Part shown: positions 51,775 to 59,987 of the stretch, one piece after another
Layout: each line of letters opens with the position of its first letter
Numbering within the stretch: the first letter of the stretch is position 1
Source of the DNA: Mycobacterium malmoense
Lineage (GTDB): Bacteria > Actinomycetota > Actinomycetes > Mycobacteriales > Mycobacteriaceae
Assembly (NCBI RefSeq): GCF_019645855.1
Contig: NZ_CP080999.1
Span: 4,092,001-4,156,000 of the forward strand
Direction of reading: 5' to 3'
DNA length: 64,000 nt
Notes under the pieces: model-generated
Seen by the model: the letters and a program-made list of their open reading frames with translations, nothing else
The model's database searches: none
What the model was told of the DNA's origin: nothing
Position numbers and translations under genes: made by a program

Positions 51775-52953
51775 TCAGAGCAATCCGAGGAGCTGGGTGA
51801 GCAAGGTGCCCAGGTGGCTTGCCAACGATCCGGCCATGCCAGCCAAGTAGGACGGAACATTGGCCAAAGCCGCCGGGACGCCCTGCAGGACCGACGTCAA
51901 CTGGGGGCCAAGGGTGCCCAGACTGGCAGCCAGGTTCGGCCATCCATTGGTCAACGTATTCGTCAGGCCCTGTAAGCCCGCCACAAGGCTGCCGCCATGA
52001 AAGATGTCCTGTGCGCCAGGCGTGACGATCGATATCTGCAAATCCTGAAGAATGATCTGATAGATACCGGTCGACAAGACGCCGCCGACCAGCCCGGCAG
52101 TACCTGTCGGGCCGTTGAGGAGGCTGCTTGTCAACTGGCCGGGGATATCGAGCAGGTCGGTGACCGCACCCAACGTTTCCCCGGCGTTCCAGGCGTTATA
52201 AGCGGCTTGAATGCTGGCGCCAAGCGTCTTCCCCACCCCTTGGACAAGGCCGAGGACGCCGGTTAGGACGAGGCCGAGAGGAACGTATGTTGCGGTGCTG
52301 TTGACGAATTTGCCAAAATTTGTCGCCATCTGGGCCGGGATGAAAAGGATGTTCTCGAGCGGTTGCCCGATGTTCTGGAGCGGGGTACTAAAAAGCGCGT
52401 TGAGTATCAGCGGTTCTGCCGCCGTGATCTTGCCCGCTTGAAGATCCGCGATGCCCTTGAGCATCGTCGGAATAAAACTGGTGCTTGCGTTACCAAAGTA
52501 GAAGCTTGTGGCAGCATTCGCAGAAGTTTGCCAAGCATTGACATACTCAGTCCCGTACTCCAGCCAGTTAGCACCGACCTGCTGCAACACCGGAAAAGGA
52601 TCCGCACTCCACAGGGTGTTCAACTTTTGGAGATTTGCTATCGATTCCGGAATGATGTTGAGCCAGGTTTGGAACGGGTTGACGACGCCGTCGAGGATAC
52701 CGGCGGGCACTGCGGCTGCAGCGGCTGCTCCGCCCCCAACGAGGGAGGCCAGTTCGTCCTCCACTCCAGAAAACAGATCCATCATGGTGCTGCTGGCGTC
52801 GGTGAGGTTGATATCGGACACGTTCGCCTCGGAGCGCTGTTGGGCCGGGTGAAAATCGGGTAGGTGCTGGGTCATCATCGGTCCTGCGGTGATGACGCTG
52901 GCGGCGGCCAGGGCGACTCCAGCGGTGATGTGGGGGCGGGCTGCGATCTCCAC
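51775..52953 (-). CDS. Secreted GjpA-like porin family protein, subfamily A copy 3
   Basis: 392 residues from the GTG at 52953, aligned with the starts of copies 1 and 2; an ATG two codons earlier touches AAGGAG. The N-terminus VEIAARPHITAGVALAAASV and segments QHLPDFHPAQQ, VSDINLTDAS and VFSGVEDELASL-like sequence place it with the genes at 14998 and 16360, about 35 kb away. The C-terminus ends LLTQLLGLL. It is the only member of this family in the right half of the window and lies beside decayed sequence, so it may have arrived by transposition-free duplication; the mechanism is unknown. Confidence 0.8.
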   Translation of the reverse strand: MEIAARPHITAGVALAAASVITAGPMMTQHLPDFHPAQQRSEANVSDINLTDASSTMMDLFSGVEDELASLVGGGAAAAAAVPAGILDGVVNPFQTWLNIIPESIANLQKLNTLWSADPFPVLQQVGANWLEYGTEYVNAWQTSANAATSFYFGNASTSFIPTMLKGIADLQAGKITAAEPLILNALFSTPLQNIGQPLENILFIPAQMATNFGKFVNSTATYVPLGLVLTGVLGLVQGVGKTLGASIQAAYNAWNAGETLGAVTDLLDIPGQLTSSLLNGPTGTAGLVGGVLSTGIYQIILQDLQISIVTPGAQDIFHGGSLVAGLQGLTNTLTNGWPNLAASLGTLGPQLTSVLQGVPAALANVPSYLAGMAGSLASHLGTLLTQLLGLL

Positions 52954-53295
52954 GACCATCTCCTTAAATCTGTTATCGGATGACGATGGTCAGAACGTAG
53001 CTGAGAACGACCTGAGTTTCGGGTGGGTTGAGGCGAGATCGTCAAGTTTGTCCCACAAACATCGAGCCGCGCAAACTATGTAAAATAAGATAACCGATGT
53101 TGGAAACATCTTCGAAAAGCCAGGAGTTACCCCCCCCCCCGAATTTTAGTTCAGAGCGGAACTACCGTTGGATAACCCCAGGTATGAGTTTGCTCAACTC
53201 TGCCGGACCGAGCAGCAAACCCCTCCGATAGGTGGACACCAACACGTCTTCGCCATCGACGGGAGATCACTCCGCTCCCCGCGCAGGTCAGCATC
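52954..53295. other. Intergenic stretch with an 11-base C tract
   Basis: Begins with the promoter of the porin-like gene. At 53130-53140 there are 11 consecutive C. No gene is seen. Confidence 0.5.
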
Positions 53296-53400
53296 GTGAC
53301 GTCAAAAACGATCGTCATCACCGGTGCATGGCATCGCCGCCGCCCGGCGGCTACACCCGAGCGGCGGAAACGTGGTCACTCGCAAAGCACGACCCCACGG
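53296..53400 (+). pseudogene. Decayed N-terminus of an SDR gene
   Basis: From a GTG at 53296 the frame reads TSKTIVITGA, the start of an SDR cofactor motif, then a shifted frame continues HGIAAARRLHPSGGNVV, the expected next part. Nothing further of the enzyme can be followed. A small deletion inside the TGxxxGIG loop separates the frames. Confidence 0.6.
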
Positions 53401-53464
53401 TCACCGCCTTCTCCGGCCTTTCGAAACGAAGCGCTGTTTATTCGAAAGCCGTCGCCCCGGCGAG

Positions 53465-53854
53465 CTAGACCGGAGTCCATATTCCGTTGTTCCAGAATCC
53501 CCAAACATTGGCAGCAGGATTCCACATCAGCTGAGCCCCGGGCGCCCACGACGGTGGAGGCGGCTGTGGCGGCGCCCACGGCGGCGGGGGTCCCCAGGGT
53601 CCCCAGCCCACCGGACCACCTTGGCCTGCCGGGCCTTGCCAGTCGTGGCAGTGATTCCAGTCCCAGTCATAGGTGTTACCCCAGCCTGGGTCCCATTGAT
53701 CACCTGGGCACCAGTGATAGCTGGGCGCCGGGGCCGCCTGGGCCCAGGGGGCGGGACCGCCAGCCAGCCCGAACGCGGACAAAGCCAACCCGCCAGCCAC
53801 CAGCACGCCCGTAGACCACCGAGCCCGCGGTCTTGTTTGCTTTGCAGTCGCCAT
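53465..53854 (-). CDS. Small secreted Trp/Pro/Gly-rich protein
   Basis: 129 residues from the ATG at 53854. An N-terminal basic region and hydrophobic stretch (VLVAGGLALSAFGLAGG) followed by AQAAPAP form a signal peptide with an Ala-x-Ala type cleavage site. The mature part has HWCPGDQWDPGWGNTYDWDW, then a Trp/Pro/Gly-rich segment with PPPPWAPPQ. CPG-W-PGWG...W-W--CHD resembles a class of small mycobacterial exported proteins of unknown role. A longer in-frame start is open but would bury the signal peptide. Confidence 0.8.
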   Translation of the reverse strand: MATAKQTRPRARWSTGVLVAGGLALSAFGLAGGPAPWAQAAPAPSYHWCPGDQWDPGWGNTYDWDWNHCHDWQGPAGQGGPVGWGPWGPPPPWAPPQPPPPSWAPGAQLMWNPAANVWGFWNNGIWTPV

Positions 53855-53972
53855 CTCCCAAGAATTTCCCCAGACCGGAATCCAGGCAAGTAGCGATTCC
53901 AATTCGTCTCGAGTCAGGGAGCGGTTTTTATCCGTACCGCGACCGGCGTCCTTCCCGCCCAACTCCTACTGG

Positions 53973-54030
53973 CTACTTTTTCGGCTGCCTAGACGCTGAA
54001 CCGGAACTCCACCGCCGCGCCGTCGGCTTC
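53973..54030 (-). repeat. Diverged copy of the ychF 3' end (copy 3)
   Basis: CTACTTTTTCGGCTGC, then AACCGGAACTCCACC and GCGCCGTCGGC, follow the real ychF end at 55967-56024 with small gaps. It lies immediately after the VOC gene stop. Confidence 0.7.
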
Positions 54031-54041
54031 TGTCTGAATCC

Positions 54042-54440
54042 TCACAGCCCGAACTTGACGCGAGCCTCGTCCGTGACGGGCGTGAACAGATTGACCAAGT
54101 TCCCATCTGGGTCGCGAAACAGCAAGGCGCGATTACCCCACGGCATCGTCGTTGGTTCGGTCACCACCTCGCCGATGCTCCCACGGAGCCGCTCATACTC
54201 GGCATCCACATCGTCCACGATGAACTCAAGGATGGCCGTTCGGTTAGCCGCCGGCTCGGCCGACCCTAGTCCAAACAGGGGGACGGTTTTGTCGCTACCG
54301 ACGGCAAGCGTGCCGACTGGCGTCGGGATCTCCGCGAACAGTTCGTTCCCCCAGACAGCGGTGGTTTCGGTGACCATCTCGTAGAAGGCAACCAACCGGC
54401 TGACGTCTGCTGTGATGATGCGGGTCGAAACGAATTTCAT
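54042..54440 (-). CDS. VOC family (glyoxalase/bleomycin-resistance-like) protein
   Basis: 132 residues with a duplicated beta-alpha-beta-beta-beta fold: FVSTRIITADVSRLVAFYE begins the first half and AILEFIVDDVDAEYERL the second; LLFRDPDGNLVNLF closes the fold. The metal ligand usually near the first beta strand appears missing (Thr/Arg in STRIITA), whereas the final Glu site is Asn-like (GNLVNLF), so a metal-dependent activity is doubtful. It could bind a ligand or drug. It lies between two copies of the ychF end. Confidence 0.88.
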   Translation of the reverse strand: MKFVSTRIITADVSRLVAFYEMVTETTAVWGNELFAEIPTPVGTLAVGSDKTVPLFGLGSAEPAANRTAILEFIVDDVDAEYERLRGSIGEVVTEPTTMPWGNRALLFRDPDGNLVNLFTPVTDEARVKFGL

Positions 54441-54530
54441 CGAGGTTCCTCCTTGAGGCTCCGCCGAATCATTGGCGGATGCGCTTGGGTGCCCACATGC
54501 TAGGCGCGCACCCCGACAGGTCCGCGTCAG

Positions 54531-54592
54531 TTCTTCTTCGGCTGTCCAGACGTTGCTTGGAACCGGAACTCGACCACGTCACCGGTAAACGT
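54531..54592 (-). repeat. Copy of the ychF 3' end (copy 2)
   Basis: TTCTTCGGCTG, CCAGACGTTGCTTG and ACCGGAACTCGACCACGTC match the true ychF terminus at 55970-56020 almost base for base, apart from a three-base gap. It lies just after, and slightly overlaps, the end of the RelE-like gene. Confidence 0.85.
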
Positions 54593-54842
54593 CACGACGA
54601 TGTGCGATGTAGATGATCCGGACCACCACTCGTTCGTCGAAGATCTGGTAGATGACACGAAACTCTCCGCGCCGCGCCGAGTACCGCCCCTCCAACTGGC
54701 CGCGGAGTGGCTTGCCTACTCGTTGAGGATTCTCGGCGAGCGGGCCTCGAATGAACTCCCAGCACGCGACGGCCACTGCCTCGGGTAGGGATTCGGTCAG
54801 CGCCTTCCTGGCGGCTCCGGTCAGTTCAATGCGATAGGTCAC
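54579..54842 (-). CDS. RelE-family toxin
   Basis: 87 residues with the RelE/ParE fold: YRIELTGAARKALTESLPE, NPQRVGKPLRGQLEGRYSAR, GEFRVIYQIF and VVVRIIYIAHRRDVYR. The Arg and Tyr/His residues in the last two segments correspond to those that contact mRNA in RelE. It would cleave ribosome-bound mRNA when free. It overlaps the antitoxin gene by four bases, the expected order being antitoxin first. Its stop adjoins a copy of the ychF end. Confidence 0.93.
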   Translation of the reverse strand: MTYRIELTGAARKALTESLPEAVAVACWEFIRGPLAENPQRVGKPLRGQLEGRYSARRGEFRVIYQIFDERVVVRIIYIAHRRDVYR

Positions 54843-55117
54843 CGAGGTAGCCGGCCGGCGGCGCGCATCTCCGCGGTCACCTCGTCCAACGTGTAGGTCT
54901 GACCGCTTTCCGCCTCGGCCGCACGGACCTCGCGCATCAGCTCCTGATCGCTGAGGATCGCCAGGGTTTCCATGATCGAGTCGAAGTCGTCCGCACTGAG
55001 AATCACGGCTGCCCGACGACCTTGCCGAGTGACCTCGATTCGCTCATGGGTGCGGACCGCCTCATCAACCAGCTTGGACAGGTTGGCCCGAACCTCGGCC
55101 AGCGGGAGCGTGGACAT
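54839..55117 (-). CDS. RelB/Phd-type antitoxin
   Basis: 92 residues. The N-terminal Phd/YefM DNA-binding part is PLAEVRANLSKLVDEA, with ERIEVTRQGRRAAVILSADD, followed by a helical toxin-binding tail that ends MRAAGRLPR. It would neutralise the RelE-like toxin and repress the pair's promoter, which should lie in the 102 bases before 55117. Length and order resemble M. tuberculosis relBE (Rv1247c-Rv1246c). Confidence 0.92.
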   Translation of the reverse strand: MSTLPLAEVRANLSKLVDEAVRTHERIEVTRQGRRAAVILSADDFDSIMETLAILSDQELMREVRAAEAESGQTYTLDEVTAEMRAAGRLPR

Positions 55118-55219
55118 GTACAGAATTCTAGCGTGAGGGCGTAACGGGGACGTCTCCGCTCCTGATCAAACGGCGACTCGGCTAAACACTGCAGCGGAAG
55201 TCCACAGGATCGCCGGTAG

Positions 55220-55657
55220 TCACTGAGCGGGCCCAGCCGCACCGACAAGTACTTCGACGGCAACTCCGAGCGTCTCGTACGTCGACCGCGCCCGCGCATC
55301 CCGACTGACCAAGACCGCACCATGCTCACGGCCAGCCAGCGCCACGAGCCCGTCGTACGTCGCACCCCCGGCGACGCCGTTGGCCGCGAGTTCCCGGTGC
55401 GCTCCCCGCGCTGCAGTCGCCGACAGAACCAATACTTCATCGAAGTTCTCATCGATGAGCGTGACCGCATCCGCCGGCGCCACGCGCGCATCACCCGGCA
55501 ACCGGGTGAGGACCGAGTACGTCTCCGCCAGGGCATGACTGCTCAGACTCAGCGACCGCCCCCGCGCCCACTCGGCGACCGCGTGATGGCGTTCGTGAGA
55601 AGCCACCAGCAACGGCACAGCGACGCTCGTGTCCACCGACAAGCGCCGACCAGTCAC
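55220..55657 (-). CDS. VapC-family PIN-domain toxin
   Basis: 145 residues. PIN-domain acidic residues appear in LSVDTSVAVPLL (first Asp), LAETYSVLTRLPGD (Glu) and ATYDGLVALAG (Asp), with LVSRDARA as the fourth. It would be an RNA endonuclease held by its antitoxin. It overlaps the antitoxin gene by four bases. Position next to ychF matches vapBC32 of M. tuberculosis (Rv1113-Rv1114) as I recall. Confidence 0.93.
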   Translation of the reverse strand: MTGRRLSVDTSVAVPLLVASHERHHAVAEWARGRSLSLSSHALAETYSVLTRLPGDARVAPADAVTLIDENFDEVLVLSATAARGAHRELAANGVAGGATYDGLVALAGREHGAVLVSRDARARSTYETLGVAVEVLVGAAGPAQ

Positions 55658-55893
55658 CGTCGAACCGAGTCGATCAGTGCGTACATCATTTCGTCAGTCA
55701 CCGCTGCGTCTCCACGGGAGACGAGGCGGCCATCCGCTTCACGCTCGAGCCGCGCCGTCCGACCACCGGGCGTCACTTGCACGCCGGTCCCGTACGGCGA
55801 GATGTCTACAGTCGTACCCGGTGTCAGGCCTAGCGCGTCACGGAGGTGCTTGGGGAGCACCACACGCCCACCGGAATCGATTACGGCCTCCAT
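55654..55893 (-). CDS. VapB-family antitoxin (AbrB/SpoVT fold)
   Basis: 79 residues. The N-terminal swapped-hairpin DNA-binding motif is EAVIDSGGRVVLPKHLRDAL, followed by GLTPGTTVDISPYGTG. The tail (about 50-79) binds the toxin. It lies 73 bases downstream of the ychF stop on the same strand, with the promoter expected in that gap. Confidence 0.92.
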   Translation of the reverse strand: MEAVIDSGGRVVLPKHLRDALGLTPGTTVDISPYGTGVQVTPGGRTARLEREADGRLVSRGDAAVTDEMMYALIDSVRR

Positions 55894-55966
55894 GGGAAAA
55901 TGCTACCAGTCAGATCCCATTTCCATGTCGGACGCTGCACCCCAAGGCGCAAACGTGGCACGGTCG

Positions 55967-57064
55967 CTACTTCTTCGGTTGCTGACCAGACGTTGCTTGA
56001 AACCGGAACTCGACCACGTCGCCGTCGGCCATCACGTAGTCCTTGCCCTCCATCCGGACCTTGCCGGCCGCCTTGGCCGCCGCCATGGACCCGGCGGCGA
56101 TCAGGTCGTCGTAGGACACGATCTCGGCCTTGATGAAGCCCCTCTCGAAGTCGCTGTGGATCACCCCGGCGGCCCTGGGCGCGGTGTCGCCCTGGTGAAT
56201 CGTCCACGCGCGCGCCTCTTTTGGGCCCGCCGTCAGGAACGTCTGCAGCGCCAGCGTGTGAAAACCCGCCCGGGCCAACGCGTCGAGACCCCGTTCGGTC
56301 TGCCCGATCGATTCGAGTAGCTCGGCGGCCGATTCGTCGTCGAGTTCGACCAGTTCGGCTTCGATGGCGGCGTCGAGGAACACCGCATCGGCGGGCGCGA
56401 CGAGCCGGCGCAGCTCGGCCACCCGCGCGGCGTCGGTCAGGACGGCCTCGTCGGCGTTGAAGACATACAAAAACGGTTTGGTGGTCAGCAGATTCAGCTC
56501 CCGCAGCGGCGAGACGTCGACCCCGGCGGCGAACAGCGTCGTCCCGCCGTCCAATGTCGCCTGGGCGGCCAGTGCCGCGTCGTAGGCGGGTCTGCGTTCC
56601 TTATTGGTGCGAGCCTCCTTTTCCAGCCGCGGCAAGGCGCGCTCGAGGGTTTGCAGGTCGGCCAGGATCAATTCGGTCTCGACGACCTCGATGTCGGATT
56701 TGGGATCCACCTGTCCGGCGACGTGCGTCACGTCGTCGTCGGAAAACACCCGGACCACCTGGCAGATGGCGTCGCACTCGCGGATGTGCGCCAGGAACTT
56801 GTTGCCCAGCCCGGCCCCCTCGGACGCGCCCTTGACCAGGCCGGCGATGTCGACGAACGTGACCGGCGCCGGCACGATGCGCTCGGAATGGAAAAGCTCC
56901 GCCAGCTTGGCCAGCCGCGGATCGGGCAGCGAAACCACGCCCTCGTTGGGTTCGATCGTGGCGAACGGATAGTTGGCCGCCACCACATTGTTCCGGGTCA
57001 GCGCGTTGAACAGCGTCGACTTGCCGACGTTGGGCAGACCCACGATTCCCAGGCTCAGGCTCAC
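55967..57064 (-). CDS. ychF: Redox-regulated ATPase/GTPase YchF
   Basis: 365 residues, the full family length. G1 is GLPNVGKST at 8-16, G3-like FVDIAGLVKGAS follows at ~68, and a C-terminal TGS domain ends the protein (AAGVIHSDFERGFIKAEIVSY). YchF binds ribosomes and prefers ATP; roles in stress adaptation are known. The last residues, RFQATSGQQPKK, are encoded by the DNA segment found again at 54531 and 53973, so its 3' end may be a recurrent recombination point. Confidence 0.97.
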   Translation of the reverse strand: MSLSLGIVGLPNVGKSTLFNALTRNNVVAANYPFATIEPNEGVVSLPDPRLAKLAELFHSERIVPAPVTFVDIAGLVKGASEGAGLGNKFLAHIRECDAICQVVRVFSDDDVTHVAGQVDPKSDIEVVETELILADLQTLERALPRLEKEARTNKERRPAYDAALAAQATLDGGTTLFAAGVDVSPLRELNLLTTKPFLYVFNADEAVLTDAARVAELRRLVAPADAVFLDAAIEAELVELDDESAAELLESIGQTERGLDALARAGFHTLALQTFLTAGPKEARAWTIHQGDTAPRAAGVIHSDFERGFIKAEIVSYDDLIAAGSMAAAKAAGKVRMEGKDYVMADGDVVEFRFQATSGQQPKK

Positions 57065-57177
57065 GGGGATTCAAGTCTAGAGGCCGGCTGCCGTGGTTCA
57101 TTCGGGCACGACGGCACACCGGGGGCTGCGGCTAGGTATATACGAGCCTTTCGGCTCATTGCCGGTACGGTCTACAT

Positions 57178-58299
57178 GTGTCAGCGCAGCGGGCAAGGTC
57201 GGCGGTCGAGGCTAGCCACCGCTCGATTCACCCGTATATCCCGGGTGTGCCGTGGTGGGGGGCCCTGCTCATCGCCGTCACCGCGACCACCATCGGGTAC
57301 GGAATCGACGCGGGGTCGGGGCACAAGGAGCTGACCCACGCCTTCGCCGGCCTCTACATAGCCGGCTGTGTGGCCGCGGTGCTGGCCGTGCGCCAAGAGG
57401 GCGTGTTCGCCGCGACCATCCAACCGCCGCTGATACTTTTCTGCGCGGTGCCGGGTGCCTACTGGCTGTTCCACGGACGCAAAATCGGCAACCTCAAAGA
57501 CCTCCTGATCAACTGCGGCTATCCGCTCATCGAGCGTTTCCCGTTGATGCTGGGCACCGCCGGCGGCGTGCTGCTGATCGGTCTGATCAGGTGGTATTTC
57601 GGCATGTCACACGCGACGGCGGCGGTGGCCACCGGCAAGGACGACGCCGAGACCGCGGGGACGCCACACTCGTTCATCCGCACCATTGTCGCGACGCTCA
57701 ACTCGCTTCTTCGGCTCAATCCCTCCGGGGACGACGCCGGCGAAGCGTCCGGCTCGAAGCGGACCCGCGCGACCGCCCGCGCCCCGAAGACCGGCCGAGC
57801 GGCGCGCGGCGGCAGGTCCGCCTCGCGTCCCAGCCGAACCCGACCTCCGCTGGAGGACCAGCAGGAACCCGTCGCCGAACGTTCGCGGCGGCCCGGTCAC
57901 CGAGGGCAGGCACCTCCCCGCGACTTCGAGCCCGCCGACCCGCCCGGCCGGCCGCGCCGCCGCCCCAGACCGCAGGGTGATGCAGACCTGCCGCGCGAGG
58001 CCCGCCGCGATCCGCGGCACACCCGCCGTAATCCCTACGAGCGGCCGTATGAGGAACCGGTGCCCCGCGGCGGCCGCTTCGATGGCTACGACATGTACGA
58101 GCCCTACGAGCCCCGCCGCCGTCGCACCGCGCCGGGCGGGTCAAACGGCGCCAATCCGACACACCACCCGATCTCTCGGGTCCGCTACCGCGGGTCGAAC
58201 CCCGCGAACGAGCCCGGCGCCGAGCCGCGCGACGAGCGCTGGAGTCGATCGCGGGCGCCCGGCCGGTCCCGCGCCGAATCCTGGGAGTACGACACCTAA
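57178..58299 (+). CDS. Membrane protein with long Arg/Pro-rich tail (Rv1111c-like)
   Basis: 373 residues from a GTG. Three to four membrane spans (about 23-42, 55-72, 82-98 and 118-138) resemble the DUF6542-type region, with GRKIGNLKDLLINCGYPLIE between them. From residue ~170 the protein is highly charged and disordered, rich in Arg, Pro and Gly, and contains repeated YEPYEPRRRR-like stretches. The tail probably faces the cytoplasm. Position matches Rv1111c. No enzymatic motif is seen. Confidence 0.85.
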   Translation: MSAQRARSAVEASHRSIHPYIPGVPWWGALLIAVTATTIGYGIDAGSGHKELTHAFAGLYIAGCVAAVLAVRQEGVFAATIQPPLILFCAVPGAYWLFHGRKIGNLKDLLINCGYPLIERFPLMLGTAGGVLLIGLIRWYFGMSHATAAVATGKDDAETAGTPHSFIRTIVATLNSLLRLNPSGDDAGEASGSKRTRATARAPKTGRAARGGRSASRPSRTRPPLEDQQEPVAERSRRPGHRGQAPPRDFEPADPPGRPRRRPRPQGDADLPREARRDPRHTRRNPYERPYEEPVPRGGRFDGYDMYEPYEPRRRRTAPGGSNGANPTHHPISRVRYRGSNPANEPGAEPRDERWSRSRAPGRSRAESWEYDT

Positions 58300-58306
58300 T
58301 CCGCGC

Positions 58307-59317
58307 CTAATCCGGCACGGAGCGAAGCGCCCGGATCTCCCGGGGCAACGCGAACACCAGGGTCTCCTGGGCCGTCGTCACCGGCTGCACCACGCCGTAG
58401 CCGCACTCGGCCAGCCGCTCCAGCACACCCCGCACCAGAACCTCGGGAACGGAAGCACCGGAGGTGACGCCCACCGTCGTCACACCCCCCAACCACGCCG
58501 GGTCGATATCGTCGGCCCAGTCGACCAGGTGAGCGGCCGCGGCGCCGCCGCCCAACGCCACTTCGACCAGCCGCACCGAGTTCGACGAGTTGCGCGACCC
58601 GACGACGATGACCAGCTCGCACTCGGGCGCCATCGCCTTGACCGCAACCTGCCGGTTCTGCGTCGCGTAGCAGATGTCGTCGCTGGGCGGATCCTGGAGC
58701 TTCGGGAAACGCCGCCGCAGCCGCTCGACGATGTCCATCGTCTCGTCGACCGACAGCGTGGTCTGCGACAGCCAGACCACCTTGTTCTCGTCGCGGACCG
58801 TCACGTTGTCCACCGCGGCGATCCCGTCGACCAGCTGCACGTGCTCGGGCGCCTCTCCGGCGGTGCCGATGACCTCCTCGTGGCCCTGGTGGCCGATCAG
58901 CAGGATGTCGTAGTCGTCGCGGGCGAACCGCCTGGCCTCGTTGTGCACCTTGGTCACCAACGGGCAGGTGGCATCGATGGTGTGCAAGTTGCGTTGGGCG
59001 GCAGCGGCATACACCGTCGGCGCGACGCCGTGCGCGGAAAACACCACGATGGCGCCCTCGGGAACCTCGTCGGTCTCCTGGACGAAAACCGCCCCGGCCT
59101 TTTCCAGAGTGTTGACCACGTGCCGGTTGTGCACGATCTCGTGGCGCACGTAGACCGGGGCGCCGTGCTTTTCCAGCGCGCGCTCGACCGTCTCGACGGC
59201 CCGGTCCACACCCGCGCAGTAGCCACGCGGCTCCGCCAGCAGCACCCTCTTACCGATCGGGTCGCCGGCTACCGATCCGGACGCACCGGGAATCCCCATG
59301 TCGACAGTCGGCGGCAT
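58307..59317 (-). CDS. ispH: 4-hydroxy-3-methylbut-2-enyl diphosphate reductase (IspH/LytB)
   Basis: 336 residues from the ATG at 59317, matching the usual mycobacterial length. Three cysteines that bind the [4Fe-4S] cluster lie in RGYCAGVDRA, DATCPLVTKVH and DDICYATQNRQ; substrate His residues lie in YVRHEIVHNRHVV and VFSAHGVAP. IspH makes IPP and DMAPP from HMBPP in the MEP pathway and is essential where that is the only isoprenoid route. The longer upstream frame lacks similarity and overlaps the divergent gene's leader. Confidence 0.97.
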   Translation of the reverse strand: MPPTVDMGIPGASGSVAGDPIGKRVLLAEPRGYCAGVDRAVETVERALEKHGAPVYVRHEIVHNRHVVNTLEKAGAVFVQETDEVPEGAIVVFSAHGVAPTVYAAAAQRNLHTIDATCPLVTKVHNEARRFARDDYDILLIGHQGHEEVIGTAGEAPEHVQLVDGIAAVDNVTVRDENKVVWLSQTTLSVDETMDIVERLRRRFPKLQDPPSDDICYATQNRQVAVKAMAPECELVIVVGSRNSSNSVRLVEVALGGGAAAAHLVDWADDIDPAWLGGVTTVGVTSGASVPEVLVRGVLERLAECGYGVVQPVTTAQETLVFALPREIRALRSVPD

Positions 59318-59402
59318 GACATTCAGGGTACGTTCCGCCGGCCCGGCGGGCACACGGCCGGCGGGCTTGGAGTTTAGCCGCGGGTTGAGGCAGTCTTGGA
59401 CC

Positions 59403-59987
59403 ATGGCTTCTGCACCGTACGGGGTTCGGCTATTGGTCGGCGCGGCGACGGTCGCCGTCGAGGAGACGATGAGGCTGCCGAAGACGATCCTGATGTACCC
59501 GATGACGTTGGCCAGCCAGGCGGCGCACATTGTGATGCGGTTTCAGCAGAACCTGGCCGAGCTGGTGATCAAGGGCGACAGCACCCTGGAGTCCATTTTT
59601 CCGCCCAAGGACGAGAAGCCGGACTGGGCGACGTTCGACGAGGACCTGGGTGACGACGTTGAGGGCGCCACCGCCGCCTTGCCGGAGGGCGGCGAGGGCG
59701 ATCGGCGGGCCGAGGGACGGTTCGCACTGTATTCGGTGACCGACGCGCCCGAAGCCGCCGAGCCGCCGACCACGCCCGCCGGCCAATCGAAGAAGTCGGT
59801 TCCCGAGCCGGCCGTGGCGGCCGAACTCGACTATGCGACGCTGACGCTGGCCCAGCTGCGGGCCAGGCTGCAGTCGCTGGGCGTCGAAGACCTCGAAGCC
59901 CTGCTGGCCTACGAGCAGGCCACCAAGTCCCGCGCACCGTTTCAGACGCTGCTCGCCAACAGGATCACCCGCGCGAACGCGAAGTGA
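59403..59987 (+). CDS. Lipid-droplet-associated-type protein (Rv1109c-like)
   Basis: 194 residues from the ATG at 59403. The N-terminal 65 residues (VRLLVGAATVAVEETMRLPK and MYPMTLASQAAHIVMRFQQ) form long amphipathic helices; a polar acidic linker and a C-terminal three-helix region (LAQLRARLQSLGVEDLEALL) follow. The mycobacterial family is annotated as lipid droplet-associated protein, a label that I recall but cannot check. It overlaps xseA by four bases and is divergent from ispH. Confidence 0.82.
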   Translation: MASAPYGVRLLVGAATVAVEETMRLPKTILMYPMTLASQAAHIVMRFQQNLAELVIKGDSTLESIFPPKDEKPDWATFDEDLGDDVEGATAALPEGGEGDRRAEGRFALYSVTDAPEAAEPPTTPAGQSKKSVPEPAVAAELDYATLTLAQLRARLQSLGVEDLEALLAYEQATKSRAPFQTLLANRITRANAK

